A stretch of 64,000 nucleotides of DNA from positions 105,881-169,880 of the forward strand of contig MNCI01007670.1 in the NCBI GenBank assembly GCA_015680685.1. The letters run 5' to 3'. This stretch comes from Gnetum montanum (lineage: Eukaryota > Streptophyta > Gnetopsida > Gnetales > Gnetaceae). A program made the position numbers and the translations under genes. The notes beneath the pieces are model-generated. The model searched no databases and was not told the DNA's origin. It worked only from the letters and a program-made list of their open reading frames with translations. Shown piece by piece: positions 25,868 to 36,168 of the stretch (positions are counted from its first letter, which is position 1; each line of letters starts with the position of its first letter).

Positions 25868-27343
25868 TGTACTGTCTGAAATCGTTGGTCTCCAGCTGGA
25901 ATGAAGCAGAAACCAGGAGATCCCCGGACAAGCACAGAAGATCCTACCTTCGCTTGAGGGTAAGCTGGAATTAACGAAGGTAGAGTACCTTGAGTGGTCT
26001 GCATGTAATGATACGGTGTACGCTGGGTTATACGTAAACGGCGTAACTAATGTAAAACGGAGCGTAAACGTACAGGAATGTAAGCAATAAGCATACAATA
26101 ACGAACAAAAAAAACTATGACAGATCTTAGCAAAAGAAATATGGAAATATTATTGCAAAACGGAAAGTTACAATGCACCAGTCTAACGCAGTTGTGAATC
26201 TGTCACAAGGCGGATGGAAGGCTCTAGTGGATGTAGGGGGATGATTGTTCGTTGGATTCGGCTGCAAGCACAACATGAAGGCTGTATGCTCAGCATGCAA
26301 GGTGGAAGTCCAGCGTACCGGGTTTTTGCTCTAGTTTCTTAGTGTCTCTGGTTTGCTCTAAAATTGCCAACCCCGATCTAGTGAAAAATTGGGGTTTTTA
26401 TACAAGTTTAGACATTAGACTCGGATCTGAGAGGGGATGATTGGCTGTGGAGTGCTGGACTCTTGGGTCGGGTGACATGTGGCATGTTGACCGAGTGCGA
26501 AAGAATGAAATTTTACAAGTGTACAGCGTGTTGCACGCCAACGTATACACGCTGAGCATGTGAACTCAATGTACAGACTTGATCAAAACAAAAGAAGTCA
26601 TTCGGCCTTCGGATTTGAATTCGGATATCATGAGAATGCTGCCTGTGGATGTTCAGCTTGGTTGACTTTGATCTGACATGGTTTTGGAGAGCTTGATTGG
26701 TATACGTTGTGCTACACACTGGGCGCACACATTGTACATGCTGGGCGTATACACTGGGCGTACATGCTTGGCGTATACATTGTACATGCTGGGCGTATAC
26801 GCTGGGCGTACACGCTATACATGCTGGGCGTATACGCTGGGCGTACATGCTGTACATGCTTAGCGTATGAACTCCAAAGTGCATGATGTCGAGACCAACA
26901 TTTGACTTTCTGGAGCACATGATGACACCTGATAATTGCTGTTCCTGTGAGTTGATACTTTGTACAAAATCTTGCTCTGAAGTGCTGTTTCCATGTCATC
27001 TTTGGGATTGCATGCTGGGCGTACACGTCAGTCATACATGCGGAGCGTATATGTGAGGCGTGTACGTTGGGCGTGTACGCTGGGTGTATGTTGGGCGTAT
27101 ATGTTGGGAATGTACGCTGGGCGTATACGCTGCATACTGCATACTTAGTGAGAACTAAGTATCTTGAGCTCCGAAGTTGCCATGTTTGATACCAGATGTC
27201 GTCATGGTCATCTGCGGGTCCCAGGGGACTATTTCTTGTTGAGTTCGACTCTACTTGAAGCTGTCCGTGGGGCCCTCAAGCTTTAGTCATGCTGGGGAGC
27301 ATCATGACTTAGCTCGATTCTTGTTGGAGAAGTACTAAGCTCA
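25868..27343 (-). repeat. Element C 3' LTR (last bases in gap)
   Basis: Pairs with 40997-42496. The first 136 bp differ at 10 positions, all transitions. It has the same TATA box (minus strand, TATAAAAACCCC at 26391-26402) and the same GCGTATACGC-type minisatellite (about 26715-26870 and 27010-27140), with more copies than the 5' LTR, but lacks some 35 bp present near 41135. By comparison about 18 terminal bases fall in the gap. Confidence 0.9.
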
Positions 27344-27535
27344 NNNNNNNNNNNNNNNNNNNNNNNNNNNNNNNNNNNNNNNNNNNNNNNNNNNNNNNNN
27401 NNNNNNNNNNNNNNNNNNNNNNNNNNNNNNNNNNNNNNNNNNNNNNNNNNNNNNNNNNNNNNNNNNNNNNNNNNNNNNNNNNNNNNNNNNNNNNNNNNNN
27501 NNNNNNNNNNNNNNNNNNNNNNNNNNNNNNNNNNN
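27344..27535. other. Assembly gap (192 N)
   Basis: Run of N at the LTR-interior junction of element C. Confidence 1.
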
Positions 27536-28494
27536 CTTTGGAGGAACAGGGCCTTTGTTTAGTGTTTAGAGGGAACCTATTGGCGGAGAGCCAAAGCCAT
27601 GCAACGAGACGTTACTTGATTGTTTAATACATGAGAATTTGCTTTCAAGATGCCTTCCCGCCTAGGGCTTGTATGGGAAGGGCCACGTTTTTTTTTGCTC
27701 ATGCTCAGATGCCATGTTGTGGGTTGCAACTGCTTAAGAGTGGTATAGTGTGCGACAGTGTGTTCAATGTTTCAGGCAGTGCTGGGTGTGTCTGGGATGT
27801 GACTAAGTAGAAGATGTTTAGGGATAGGTGGGATATGTAACGGGAGATGTACTAGTGAATGGCTTGATTAGTCTTGTCACGTGTGTTGTGAACAATGTCT
27901 TACCTTGCTGCTGTGATGAAGTGCATTCTTGTACGAACACCTCTGAGTGTCATCCTGCAAACACAACTCGAAGAAGATAAGAAGACCATGAGTGAGTAGG
28001 CAAGCTTAGAATCGAATAGCTACTGATGAAATTAAGGCAACGGATGAAAGTTCAGGCACTGTATATGAATAGCAACAATGTTGTCAGGATCGACTGATGA
28101 CGAGCAAGGCAGCAGTTCTGATGAAGTTTGAATGCAGCCATAGATCGAGGAACCAGAGATGAAATTGCCAGTTTATAGTCGTAGCTAACTATCGTGGGTT
28201 AGTTTTATATCATGATCCATTGGACATTGCCCGTTTAGCGTCGTGGTTGATGGTACATTGCTAGTTTCTAGTTTTGGCGGACCGTGAAGAGGCAAACCAG
28301 TTTATAGTCTTAGCGGACTTTGGCGAATGAGACTGTGGCAGTTTAATGTCATACGAGATGGGTACTAGTTTATTATCATTGCGGACATTCTATGGTATCA
28401 GTTTATCATCATGATGCCAGGACGAGCTATGGTATCAGTTTACCGTCATGATGCCAGGACAAACGCGTACCTAAATCTATGCTTAAACGTGAAA
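27536..28494 (-). repeat. Element C 3' non-coding part with CAGTTTA repeats
   Basis: Between the end of pol and the 3' LTR. No gene. From about 28165 to 28460 a loose array contains CAGTTTA or AGTTTA followed by GTCnTnGCGGAC-like text; the last two units (ATGGTATCAGTTTA, then CATGATGCCAGGAC) are nearly identical. The same unit family recurs at 32075, 35985 and in element D2 at 56568. Confidence 0.6.
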
Positions 28495-29650
28495 CAGTTT
28501 CAAGAACAAATGATTGGTTGGATTTGCAAGCTCATTCCCTTCCATGTCAGCTAATTTGAATGCTCCGTTGTTGTACGCTTTGATGACCAAGTAGGGCCCT
28601 TCTCAATTGGCTGAGAATTTATCCGGGTGTTCCCGAACGGCTTTGAGTACGAGGTCGCCCTCCTTGATAGGGCGCTTATGAACATTGTGTCGATGGCATT
28701 GTCATTGTCGCTTTTGGTACCACTCAATTTGATTGAGTGCACATATACGTTCCTCCTCCACCGAGTCCAAATCAATAATGCGTAGGTCATTGTTTTGCCT
28801 TTCGTCGAGGAGTCTAGAGAGTGTGATCCTTAAAGACGGTACCTGTAGCTCCAAGGGTAAAACAGCTTCTGAACCATAAACAAGACTATATGGCATTTTT
28901 ACTTGTGGAAGTCCGATGCGTAGTACGATAAGCCAATAGCGCGTATACTAGTTGCTCGTGCCATCTTTTCTTGCTTTGGGTAAGCATCTTTTTAAGTACT
29001 GTAATGATGGTTTTATTTGTGGCCTCAGCTTACCCATTACTCTGAGGGTAGTAAGGGGATGAAAATGAATGTTTGATCCCTAGGCTTTCACAGAAAGTTC
29101 TGGTTTCGGCACTGCTGAATTGTGGCTTGTTATTAGTGATTATGGTCATGGGGATGCCAAAATGGATCATAATGTTTTCAAGAATAAAGTTGCATATGTG
29201 TTTGGATGTGGTTTTTTTAAAGGGAACAGCTTCTACCCACTTCATGAAATACTCTGTTGCGGTTATGATGAAGCTATGCCTTGCAGAAGATGAGGGAGTT
29301 ATTGGCTTGATAAGGTCTAACCCCCACTTTTGGAAGGGCCAGGTGATTTGCGCTATATGCAACTCATTGGGTGGAACATGTATCAGATTGCTATGTTTTT
29401 GATAGATACTACACGTTTTGGCCTTGGAGAGACAGTCATACTCCATGTGTGGCCAATAATAGCCCAAACATCTTATTTTCGTTGCCATTGCTTTAGGTGC
29501 TATGTGTCCTCTGCATAGTCCATCATGTACTTGCTCAACAATGGCTTGGGCATCAGCGCTACTAACGCATGTTAGCAGTATGCCCTCGTAGGATCGACGA
29601 CACAACGTATCCTCTACCAGTGCATATTGTCAAGAACGTTTTCGTAATAC
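28495..29650 (-). pseudogene. Element C integrase
   Basis: Inserts the cDNA into the genome. The N-terminal zinc finger (29440-29540) has HDGLCRGH and GYYWPHM but its second Cys is Tyr (TCSIYQKH). Catalytic core: first Asp in WGLDLI is kept; the second Asp is Asn (TNNKPQF, codon 29132-29134); the Glu follows a TAA stop that stands for the Gln of the usual NGQAE. Then LVYALLAYRTT and PYSLVYGSEAVLP (28810-28900), and a C-terminal GDLVLKAVREHPDKF and WEGPYLV type end. Two frameshifts, near 28910 and 28720. It belongs to the same long frame as RT up to about 28980. The Asp loss alone should abolish activity. Confidence 0.85.
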
Positions 29651-29674
29651 GTCCTTTTGTGCATTCGTTAGATG

Positions 29675-30260
29675 TTACGGTGTTTCACCGTGTAGAAGGT
29701 ACTCTTTTATGTCGTCATACCATTCTATTGTGTGTGTTGTACTAACGGATGCAATCGGCAATTCATCGAGAGTATTAGTTATGGGTTTAGAACAACTGAT
29801 TATAGAGCTAGGCAACATATGGAACATGTTAGGCAATATGTTCAGAGCTAGCATGGCAAGTGCATCTACAATGGTGTTATCGTTTCTGGAGACATGTTGC
29901 ACATCCATATTTTCGAATTGGTTCAATAAGTGTTTAGCTAAGTCACAGTATGGTTGTAAATGTTGCGCTTTGCATGTATAAATTTTTGTGACTTGGTTTA
30001 AAACTAGTTGTGAGTCTCCCCTGACTACAAGTCGTGTGATGTTGAAAGCTAATGCTACCGTAAGGCCCCTAAGGAGACCTTTGTATTCTGCTATGTTGTT
30101 GGTACAATGAAAGTTAAAGCGGTAAGTAAAGGGTCGGATCTCCCCAGAGGGATAGGTGATGACGGCGGCAGCACTCCCCCCTCAAGAGGTGGATGCTCCA
30201 TCAAAGTTCAAAATAGCTTCGTACTCATCTGGAACTGTGTCTATCGCACTCACATTTTTG
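29675..30260 (-). pseudogene. Element C second (archaeal-type) RNase H
   Basis: The extra RNase H typical of the Tat lineage. NFDGAS gives the first acid (codon 30200-30202), NNIAEY the second, RGDSQLV the third and NTIVDALA the fourth, so all four catalytic acids are present, in the right order and with family spacing, and HVSRNDN precedes the last. One TGA stop lies six codons after the first Asp (30182-30184), where a coding triplet is expected. It continues the RT frame. It would help degrade RNA in RNA-DNA hybrids during reverse transcription. Confidence 0.85.
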
Positions 30261-30346
30261 TCTGGAAAATCTGGCTTTATTGTTGCTTGATCATGTGTTG
30301 GTGATGTAGTCAGTTGGTTTGCTATGGCTTGACCCTTGACTGATGA

Positions 30347-31963
30347 CTATGCTATGTAATGTAGGTCGAATTCAGCTATTATGGATTTCCAACGCGCTAT
30401 TCTGCTTGACTCGTAAATGTTACCGGTGATGGCCCTGAGTACATTATCTTTGTAGATTATGTTGGCTTGGTTATGGAAGAGGTAATGTCGCCATTTCTTT
30501 AGGGAAAAGACAAGGGCTAAACATGACCTCTCTACCTCGTTGTACTTCTTTTCGTGCGCCACTAATGCATGGCTCAAATAATAAATAGGGACTTTAGTCC
30601 CATCGTCTCGTTTCTGGCAGAGCATAGAAGTGATGGACGAATCCAATGTGGCAAGATAGATGTAGAAGGGTTTATTGTTCTGTGGAGGGTACACTATTGG
30701 TAGCTGAGCCAGTGCTATTTTAATGTTGTCAAAGGCTTCCTGGCATTTTGGAGTCCATTCAAAATGGACATTCTTTCGTAGCAAATTATTCATGGGTTTC
30801 AACTTGTCCGTCAATTTTTCTATGAAGTGCCTGATGAACTGTAATCTACCTTGTAGACCCTGAAGTTCAGTAATGTTACTTGGTGGTTTTAGATTGATGA
30901 CAGCTTTAACCTTATCTGGATCCACTTGTATTCCTATTTCTAACACTACAAAGCCTAGCATCTTGCCCATTTTTACTCCGAAAATACATTTCTTTGGGTT
31001 GAGCCTAAGTTCGTACTTTAAGCAATGTTTTAGGACCAAATCTAAATCTTAGATGTGTTGCTATGGTGTTTTCAATTTAATTGTGATGTCATCTACATAA
31101 TCATTGAGTTAATGAAGTATGTAATCAGTAAAAATAAATGTCATTGCCCTTTGATATGTGGCCCTAGTGTTCTTGAGACCGAATGACCTCATTGTGTAAC
31201 AAAAGGTACACCACGGTGTCATAAAGGTAGTCCGAAGCTGATGCTCTAGGTTAATGCGTATCTGGTTATATCCTGAGAAGCCATCCATAAAAGATAACAG
31301 GGCATGCCCGGCGGTTGAGTCAACAAGTTGATCGATGCTGGGTAGGGGGAAATCATCTTTTATGGTCGCAAAGTTGAGGTCCCGGAAGTCAATGCATAGG
31401 CGAATGCTTCCGTTCTTCTTTAACCATATTGGATACCCAATCAACGTAGTCCACAGCCCGAATGAAACCTGCTTGATAGAGTTTGGTGATCTCATTGCGA
31501 ACTACCAACGCTACCTTAGGCTTAACCTTTCGTGCTTTTTGTTTCACTGGCCTTAATTTTGGATCAAGTATAATATTGTGTTGGACGATTCGAGGATCTA
31601 ACCCAGGAATATTGGTGTAAGACCAAGTGAATGCTTTTATTTTGTCTCGAAGCACATGTTCTATGTCTCTGGCCAGCTGAGGTTGCAATAGTGTACTCAA
31701 TTTTAGTACCTTAATGTCACCATTAGGCATAGTGATGGGGGTTTCAGTCAAAGGGTCTTCAGTGATGCTATCAGCTTCTATGTCGAGGGATTTTGTCATA
31801 CCTTTGTAGTTGTCTAACGTTTGTTGTGTTGAGGCTATGAATGTGTCATCTGTTGATGGACCTAAGTTGATGGAATTTATGTCGATTTCTCTTGTGATCT
31901 TTCCGTATGGTCCCTCGATGGTCAATGGTGTGAATAGATGCTGGTAATTCATCGGGCTTTCTC
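30347..31963 (-). pseudogene. Element C reverse transcriptase and RNase H
   Basis: N-terminal part: PGLDPRIVQHNIIL and a KQKARK segment. RT fingers and palm: KKNGSIRLCIDFRDLN, DDFPLPSIDQLVDSTAG, SFMDGFSGYNQI, TPWCTFCYTMRSFGLKN, and an intact YVDD at 31088-31099. Connection with GRLQFIRHFI, then RNase H with FYIYLAT, PIYYLSHAL and RSCLALVFSLKKWRHYL (to 30347). There is one frameshift near 31425 and stops near 31107, 31063 and 31051 around the YVDD box. The left-hand frame then continues unbroken in register into the second RNase H and integrase. Copies genomic RNA into DNA in the particle. Confidence 0.9.
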
Positions 31964-31992
31964 CTGCCAATAAACAGAGGGTAGAGTGAGCT
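31964..31992 (-). promoter_or_regulatory. Candidate 3' splice site before RT
   Basis: The minus strand has a pyrimidine-rich CTCACTCTACCCTCTG followed by TTTATTGGCAG, directly before the open RT frame. Ogre elements are known to remove an intron between protease and RT. A matching donor near 36150-36200 could not be fixed by eye. Confidence 0.45.
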
Positions 31993-32074
31993 AGTAGGGG
32001 TTGTTACACATCCCTAGGAAACGTAAATTATGTGTACGTATACAGTGGTGGTTTATCGTCGTACTTGGATGCAT

Positions 32075-32164
32075 GGCAGTTTGAGGCATTACCGGGCCGA
32101 ATGTGGCAGTTTAAGGCCTTACCGGACCGAATGTGACAGTTTAACGCCTTACCGGGCCGAACTT
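32075..32164 (+). repeat. Three exact-length 30-bp CAGTTTA repeats
   Basis: Units of GGCAGTTTAAGGCCTTACCG plus 10 bases (GACCGAATGT), three in a row of exactly 30 bp, differing mostly by transitions. They lie between the RT start and the promoter of the opposite-strand gene. Confidence 0.85.
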
Positions 32165-32361
32165 GTGATTTGATGATGCCTAGTTGCTGTATGATCTGTG
32201 CCGAAGAGTTTGCGCCAAAATGTTCAATGTGGGCAACCAAAATTGGTTTACCAGGGAATATGGTATGTGGTAGTGTTCATTATCTCGTCATTTTGTTTTG
32301 CATTTTCCCCGTACTTTGTACTTTGAACAATTTTTAACTAAAATTAATAAAATATCAAAGG

Positions 32362-32401
32362 TGGCGGCGGTGGCGGCAGGGTTAACTCGGCGCTATATAT
32401 A
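32362..32401 (+). promoter_or_regulatory. TATA promoter of the opposite-strand gene
   Basis: A GGC-rich stretch (GGTGGCGGCGGTGGCGGC, about 32360-32379) precedes CTATATATATGG (TATA core 32393-32401). Transcription would start near 32430, about 75 bp before the first recognised exon. The G-rich stretch is unusual in this AT-rich window. Confidence 0.5.
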
Positions 32402-32504
32402 TGGTGACGGGCGTGAGCGTGAACCTATCAGTTATCAAAGGCAACGTGAACCTAAGTTGCAGCATTTCATGTTTGCTCCTATTCTAACGACCGTTCTTTT
32501 GTAG

Positions 32505-35500
32505 GCCCCAAGTTGACAAAGATGGAATATGCATCAATGATGACGGGCTTGCACTAGCTCACATCGCTTTAGAGACCTTCATGGCAGGTCCCACCCTCCG
32601 CGGAGCTATATTGGCTCAGACTAAGGATGACATTGTCCATTTTCATAAGCGATTTTCCAGGGCGTTTGCGCAATGCGTGGCTCGAGGATGGCTGCATGGA
32701 GATTGGTCACGCAATGGACCGATTTTCCCTCGTGATACTGACTTAGGTCCTAGCAACGTGAAGCCCACAACTGAAGGTAAGTGATGATATTTCCCTAACA
32801 CCTTAGTCTGTTTGTTCGGCTGCAACGTTGGTCATATTGGTGTTATGGTTGTGTTTACAGTTAATGTCCCCCCCGGCGGAGACCCTATTACGACAGGGCG
32901 GACTGAGAATGCCCTGTTAATGAAATTTGGGGAGGTCAGCAAGGTGTAGCGATGGTTGCGTACCAGTTCCCCACCATCTATTGTCGATTGTTTGAATGAT
33001 GCCGGCCTCATGGAGTTATTCACAACCCCAAGCCCTGATGTCTCTATAACGGAAATGATTGGAATTGTTGATTCGTTCGACAACTCTGTCACTTACTATA
33101 GCACCCGTATTAAGGGTGTCAAAATAGTTTTTCATCTGTCGACCGAGTTCTTTTCATACCTCTTCGGTGTCCCAGCAGATGGTGTGAATGTGGTTTTGGA
33201 CAGGGCGCAGAAAGAGCTCCATGTGGTGCATGAGCTGGAAGATTGGCTGGGCATTCTCAAGGGCTCTAAGGGGTTACCTATGCAGGGAACGTCAAAGGTG
33301 ATGGAAGTCAATGAATTGTATCCCCTATTTAGGGCACGAGTATTTCCTAAATCCCTGTCTCAAGTGAAGAGTCTTGGGGTGGAAGCCATGCGCATCATGT
33401 AGACCATTTTAGAGACCGGGATGCATTATAATTGGGCCCAATTTTTGTTGTCGGGTTTCCATAGGGAGATAGTGCAATTGCGTTTGAATGTTGAGGCACA
33501 GTCCCATTTTACCTTCGCGTTCTTCGCAGGTTATCTACGTCACCTGGCCGAATTTCTGGTGGTTCGTGTAGATAATAAATATGTTTTGCGGGATCGTACT
33601 CAATTATCTCACCCAGGATTAACCATTTGTTCAAGGTAGCTAAGTCTCAAGATGCACCCGAGTGGATTGATGAATCGGTTTCCATCACAATAGAGGGATC
33701 ATCTGGTACTTCAATCCATACATGTGACAGTGTGGGGTTGGAACCAGACGATGTGCCCTACACTGCTAGGAGGGCTAATCGGGTGATCAAGGAGACCATT
33801 GGGAAAGCCAAATCGAAGATTCAGAAGCGCGAACGCCCTAAAGAGGTGGCCTCAACTGTGGAAGAGCCAAGGGTGAAGCGAATACGATTCAAAATGCCTG
33901 TTCGAGGTAAGTAAGCTTGATGCACTTATTATATTGTCATTTTTGTCTTATTCATTTTTTTTTGTTTTGACCGCTTACATGAAACTAATGTCTTCAGACC
34001 TAACTCGGGAAGTGAGGAGACAGGAACTAGAAATCATTATCGAGGAGGAGGAAGTTCCAACGGATTTAATAATTGAGGAAGAGATTGGCAAAGATTAGAT
34101 GGAAATGATGGAAGAGCTGGCGGAAGACACCATGGAGATAGAACTGGTCGATGACCAGGATGGTGTTGATGAAATGTTCAATAGCTTCCTTAAGGGAAGA
34201 TTGGACCTTGATGATCCTCCAAATCGGGAAGGGGACAGAGAACATGGTATATTCCCTTTTGTTTTATTGCGATGCCTTGTGAATCATTGTTTCCATTATG
34301 TGGTGTTTTAATTTTATGTTTTTTATCACTTCCAAACGAAGATAGGACGATTCCTACGATGTAGTTAGAAGTGCCTATGATAGTGGCCCCCCTAAAATGA
34401 CCCCTGAGGCTAATCCATCTCGCACTCATGAACCATTCACTTAGACCGAGATGCCAAGAAAAATGGATTTCGTTACCAGTATCTTCGACGAGGTGGTCGA
34501 ACGCATTCAGCAAGCCCACCCTGAAATAGGTACAAATATCTCAAGTGTTTTGTAGCCTTTGAGTTTGACGCTCTTCTTGCCATATAAGATCTAATGCCCA
34601 TTCTTTTCGTGTGTGTAGGAGCTAAGCTAAAATGGGATCCTTCTAAGACTGTTTGTATTGAGAGCTTGCCTGCACTACCGCCAGAAGTTGAATAGATACC
34701 AAGACAGGTCTATGACGAGGTGGCGGAATGTCTTGTGCATAACGCCAAATCGCTTTGGACCTATAGGCGCTCCATTGAATAGCTATGGTTGCATATCCAA
34801 GCAAAGGAAAAAGAGGTTTTTGAGTTATCAGCTGAACGTGATGATCTCAAGGCTCGTTATGAGTTCGCCTCAGCCAGATTAATAGGTGATCGTTCTTAGT
34901 GAACTTCCGAGATTACTTATACCAGATATTGGAACTTGCTAAATCGCCATGCATCGCTGACTCGGAAGCTAGCAGAGCATAAGGCCCAGATAGATTTACT
35001 AAACCTTAAGTGCCAGGATTGGAAGGCTTTCGCTTCCAAGGTGCAAAAGTGGGGTCAAGATGAAAAGAACCACAAGCATCATTACAAGAAATCATTAAAG
35101 GAAGTATCTATAGAAAAGCGTCAGCTTAAAATGTTCGTAGAGGATCTGGGTGTACGTTCTGCATTTGATACCTTTGCTAAGAATACCATTGTTGAGATGG
35201 AATCGCCCACGAGGGTGATTATGACTGCTTCTGGGGAGGTCTCTGTGGGTGAATTTCCTTTGAAACATCCCACATGGTCGGCGGTTGACAAGGGAAAGGC
35301 CTTAGCGAATGTCGATCTGGGCCTCGATGGGACTGACTGGGCTAGCGTCTCAGAGGAAGAAATTCTCTGTCTGTTGGAATTCGATTTAGGGGGGTCTCCT
35401 ACGGTAAGCATTTTGTTGTTATAAATTTTGTTCGTTAAGTAATGTTTGGGAGTTTTCTCTTTTATTCTTGTGTTGATTATTTCTTTTGCATTTTATAGGG

Positions 35501-35600
35501 TCGAGGCGACGACGATGTTCAAGAAGGTGGCCCCAGTGGAGTGGGGACCCATGGTGCCGGCGGGTCTGAAGGGGACAACCCTCCTGTCCCTGATGTTTAA
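32505..35600 (+). pseudogene. Six-exon gene antisense to element C gag-pol, function unknown
   Basis: Exons 32505-32776, 32861-33906, 33998-34246, 34346-34529, 34619-35403 and 35499-35600 (TAA). The five introns are 84-99 bp with GT-AG ends, three with GTAAGT or GTAAGC donors. Splicing keeps one frame except a 1-nt discrepancy at the third intron and one frameshift near 33620. Product about 880 residues: a mixed globular N-half (GLALAHIALETF; DAGLMELF; STEFFSYLFGVPADG; LRHLAEFLVV), a basic patch RVKRIRFKMP, a very acidic part, a helical charged part (RKLAEHKAQIDLLNLK) and a Gly/Asp tail ending PPVPDV. Stops (32947, 33400, 34096, about 34692, 34778, 34898) mostly read as Gln or Arg changed by C to T. 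The start exon is unresolved: the frame is open from the first acceptor. Homologous to 57091-60695 in D2. It loosely recalls plant-transposon-associated proteins, but I cannot assign a family. Confidence 0.8.
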
Positions 35601-35984
35601 TTTTGACTTTGAAACTATCTTGGCTCATATTTTAACATGAATCGTAAATTGAATATTTTGCTTTGAGTTGTATTGAACTGATGAATGGAATCAATTAACT
35701 GTTGTACTTGTCTAACTGTATATAACTACATGTATATATATTTCTGCATGTTTTTTGTTGTGAATTTTGAGTTTAAGTATAAACACAATGTGGTAATGTA
35801 AAATGTTTTGGTTTGTTTTGTTGTTTAAGTGTAATGCATGAAGCGGGAATGCAAGTAGGAATGTAATTATAAGTGAAGGATAATTGTGAAAAGGAAAATG
35901 TGAAGAAAAAATGTTATTGATAACACGATAATGCAAGCGTAAATTCGAACAATGAACCTGAATTTGCGAGAAAAACAAAGTAGT
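35601..35984. other. 3' flank of the antisense gene
   Basis: AT-rich, no gene. It would hold the 3' untranslated part of the antisense gene and converges on the protease end. Confidence 0.4.
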
Positions 35985-36155
35985 GGTTTAGTTTAAGACC
36001 ATTTTGGGCTGCATGCACTAGTTTAAGGCCATTTCGGGCCATGTGTAAACAAGGGACGTTTCAAGTGATACTGGTGGATTTCTTGGTAGACCGACCATTT
36101 CTGATTGTGGCTAGTTTTATGTCGTTGTGGACATGATAGTTTAACGTCATTTCAG
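35985..36155 (+). repeat. AGTTTA border repeats, protease side
   Basis: TAGTTTAAGACCATTTTGGG and TAGTTTAAGGCCATTTCGGG, about 30 bp apart, then two more relatives (TAGTTTTATGTCGTTGTGG and TAGTTTAACGTCATTTCAG) near 36112 and 36138. Same unit family as 32075-32164. Lies between the 3' end of the antisense gene and the protease stop. Confidence 0.7.
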
Positions 36156-36168
36156 ACTTTAATGTTAT

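Noticed and set aside
26513-27035. Open frames with Tyr-Ala-Gln-Arg and Cys-Thr-Pro-Ser repeats in the element C LTRs (also 41838-42440)
   Set aside because: They are the GCGTATACGC minisatellite read through in several frames on both strands; no start or context suggests translation.
32505-35600. Naming the antisense gene as a plant mobile domain or known transposase
   Set aside because: Only loose resemblance (an FGVPADG-like turn and mixed helices); no catalytic or zinc motif could be pointed to.
32505-35600. The antisense gene as a captured ordinary host gene of recent origin
   Set aside because: The D2 copy is homologous but strongly diverged and at a corresponding place, so the gene was in the family before the two elements separated.
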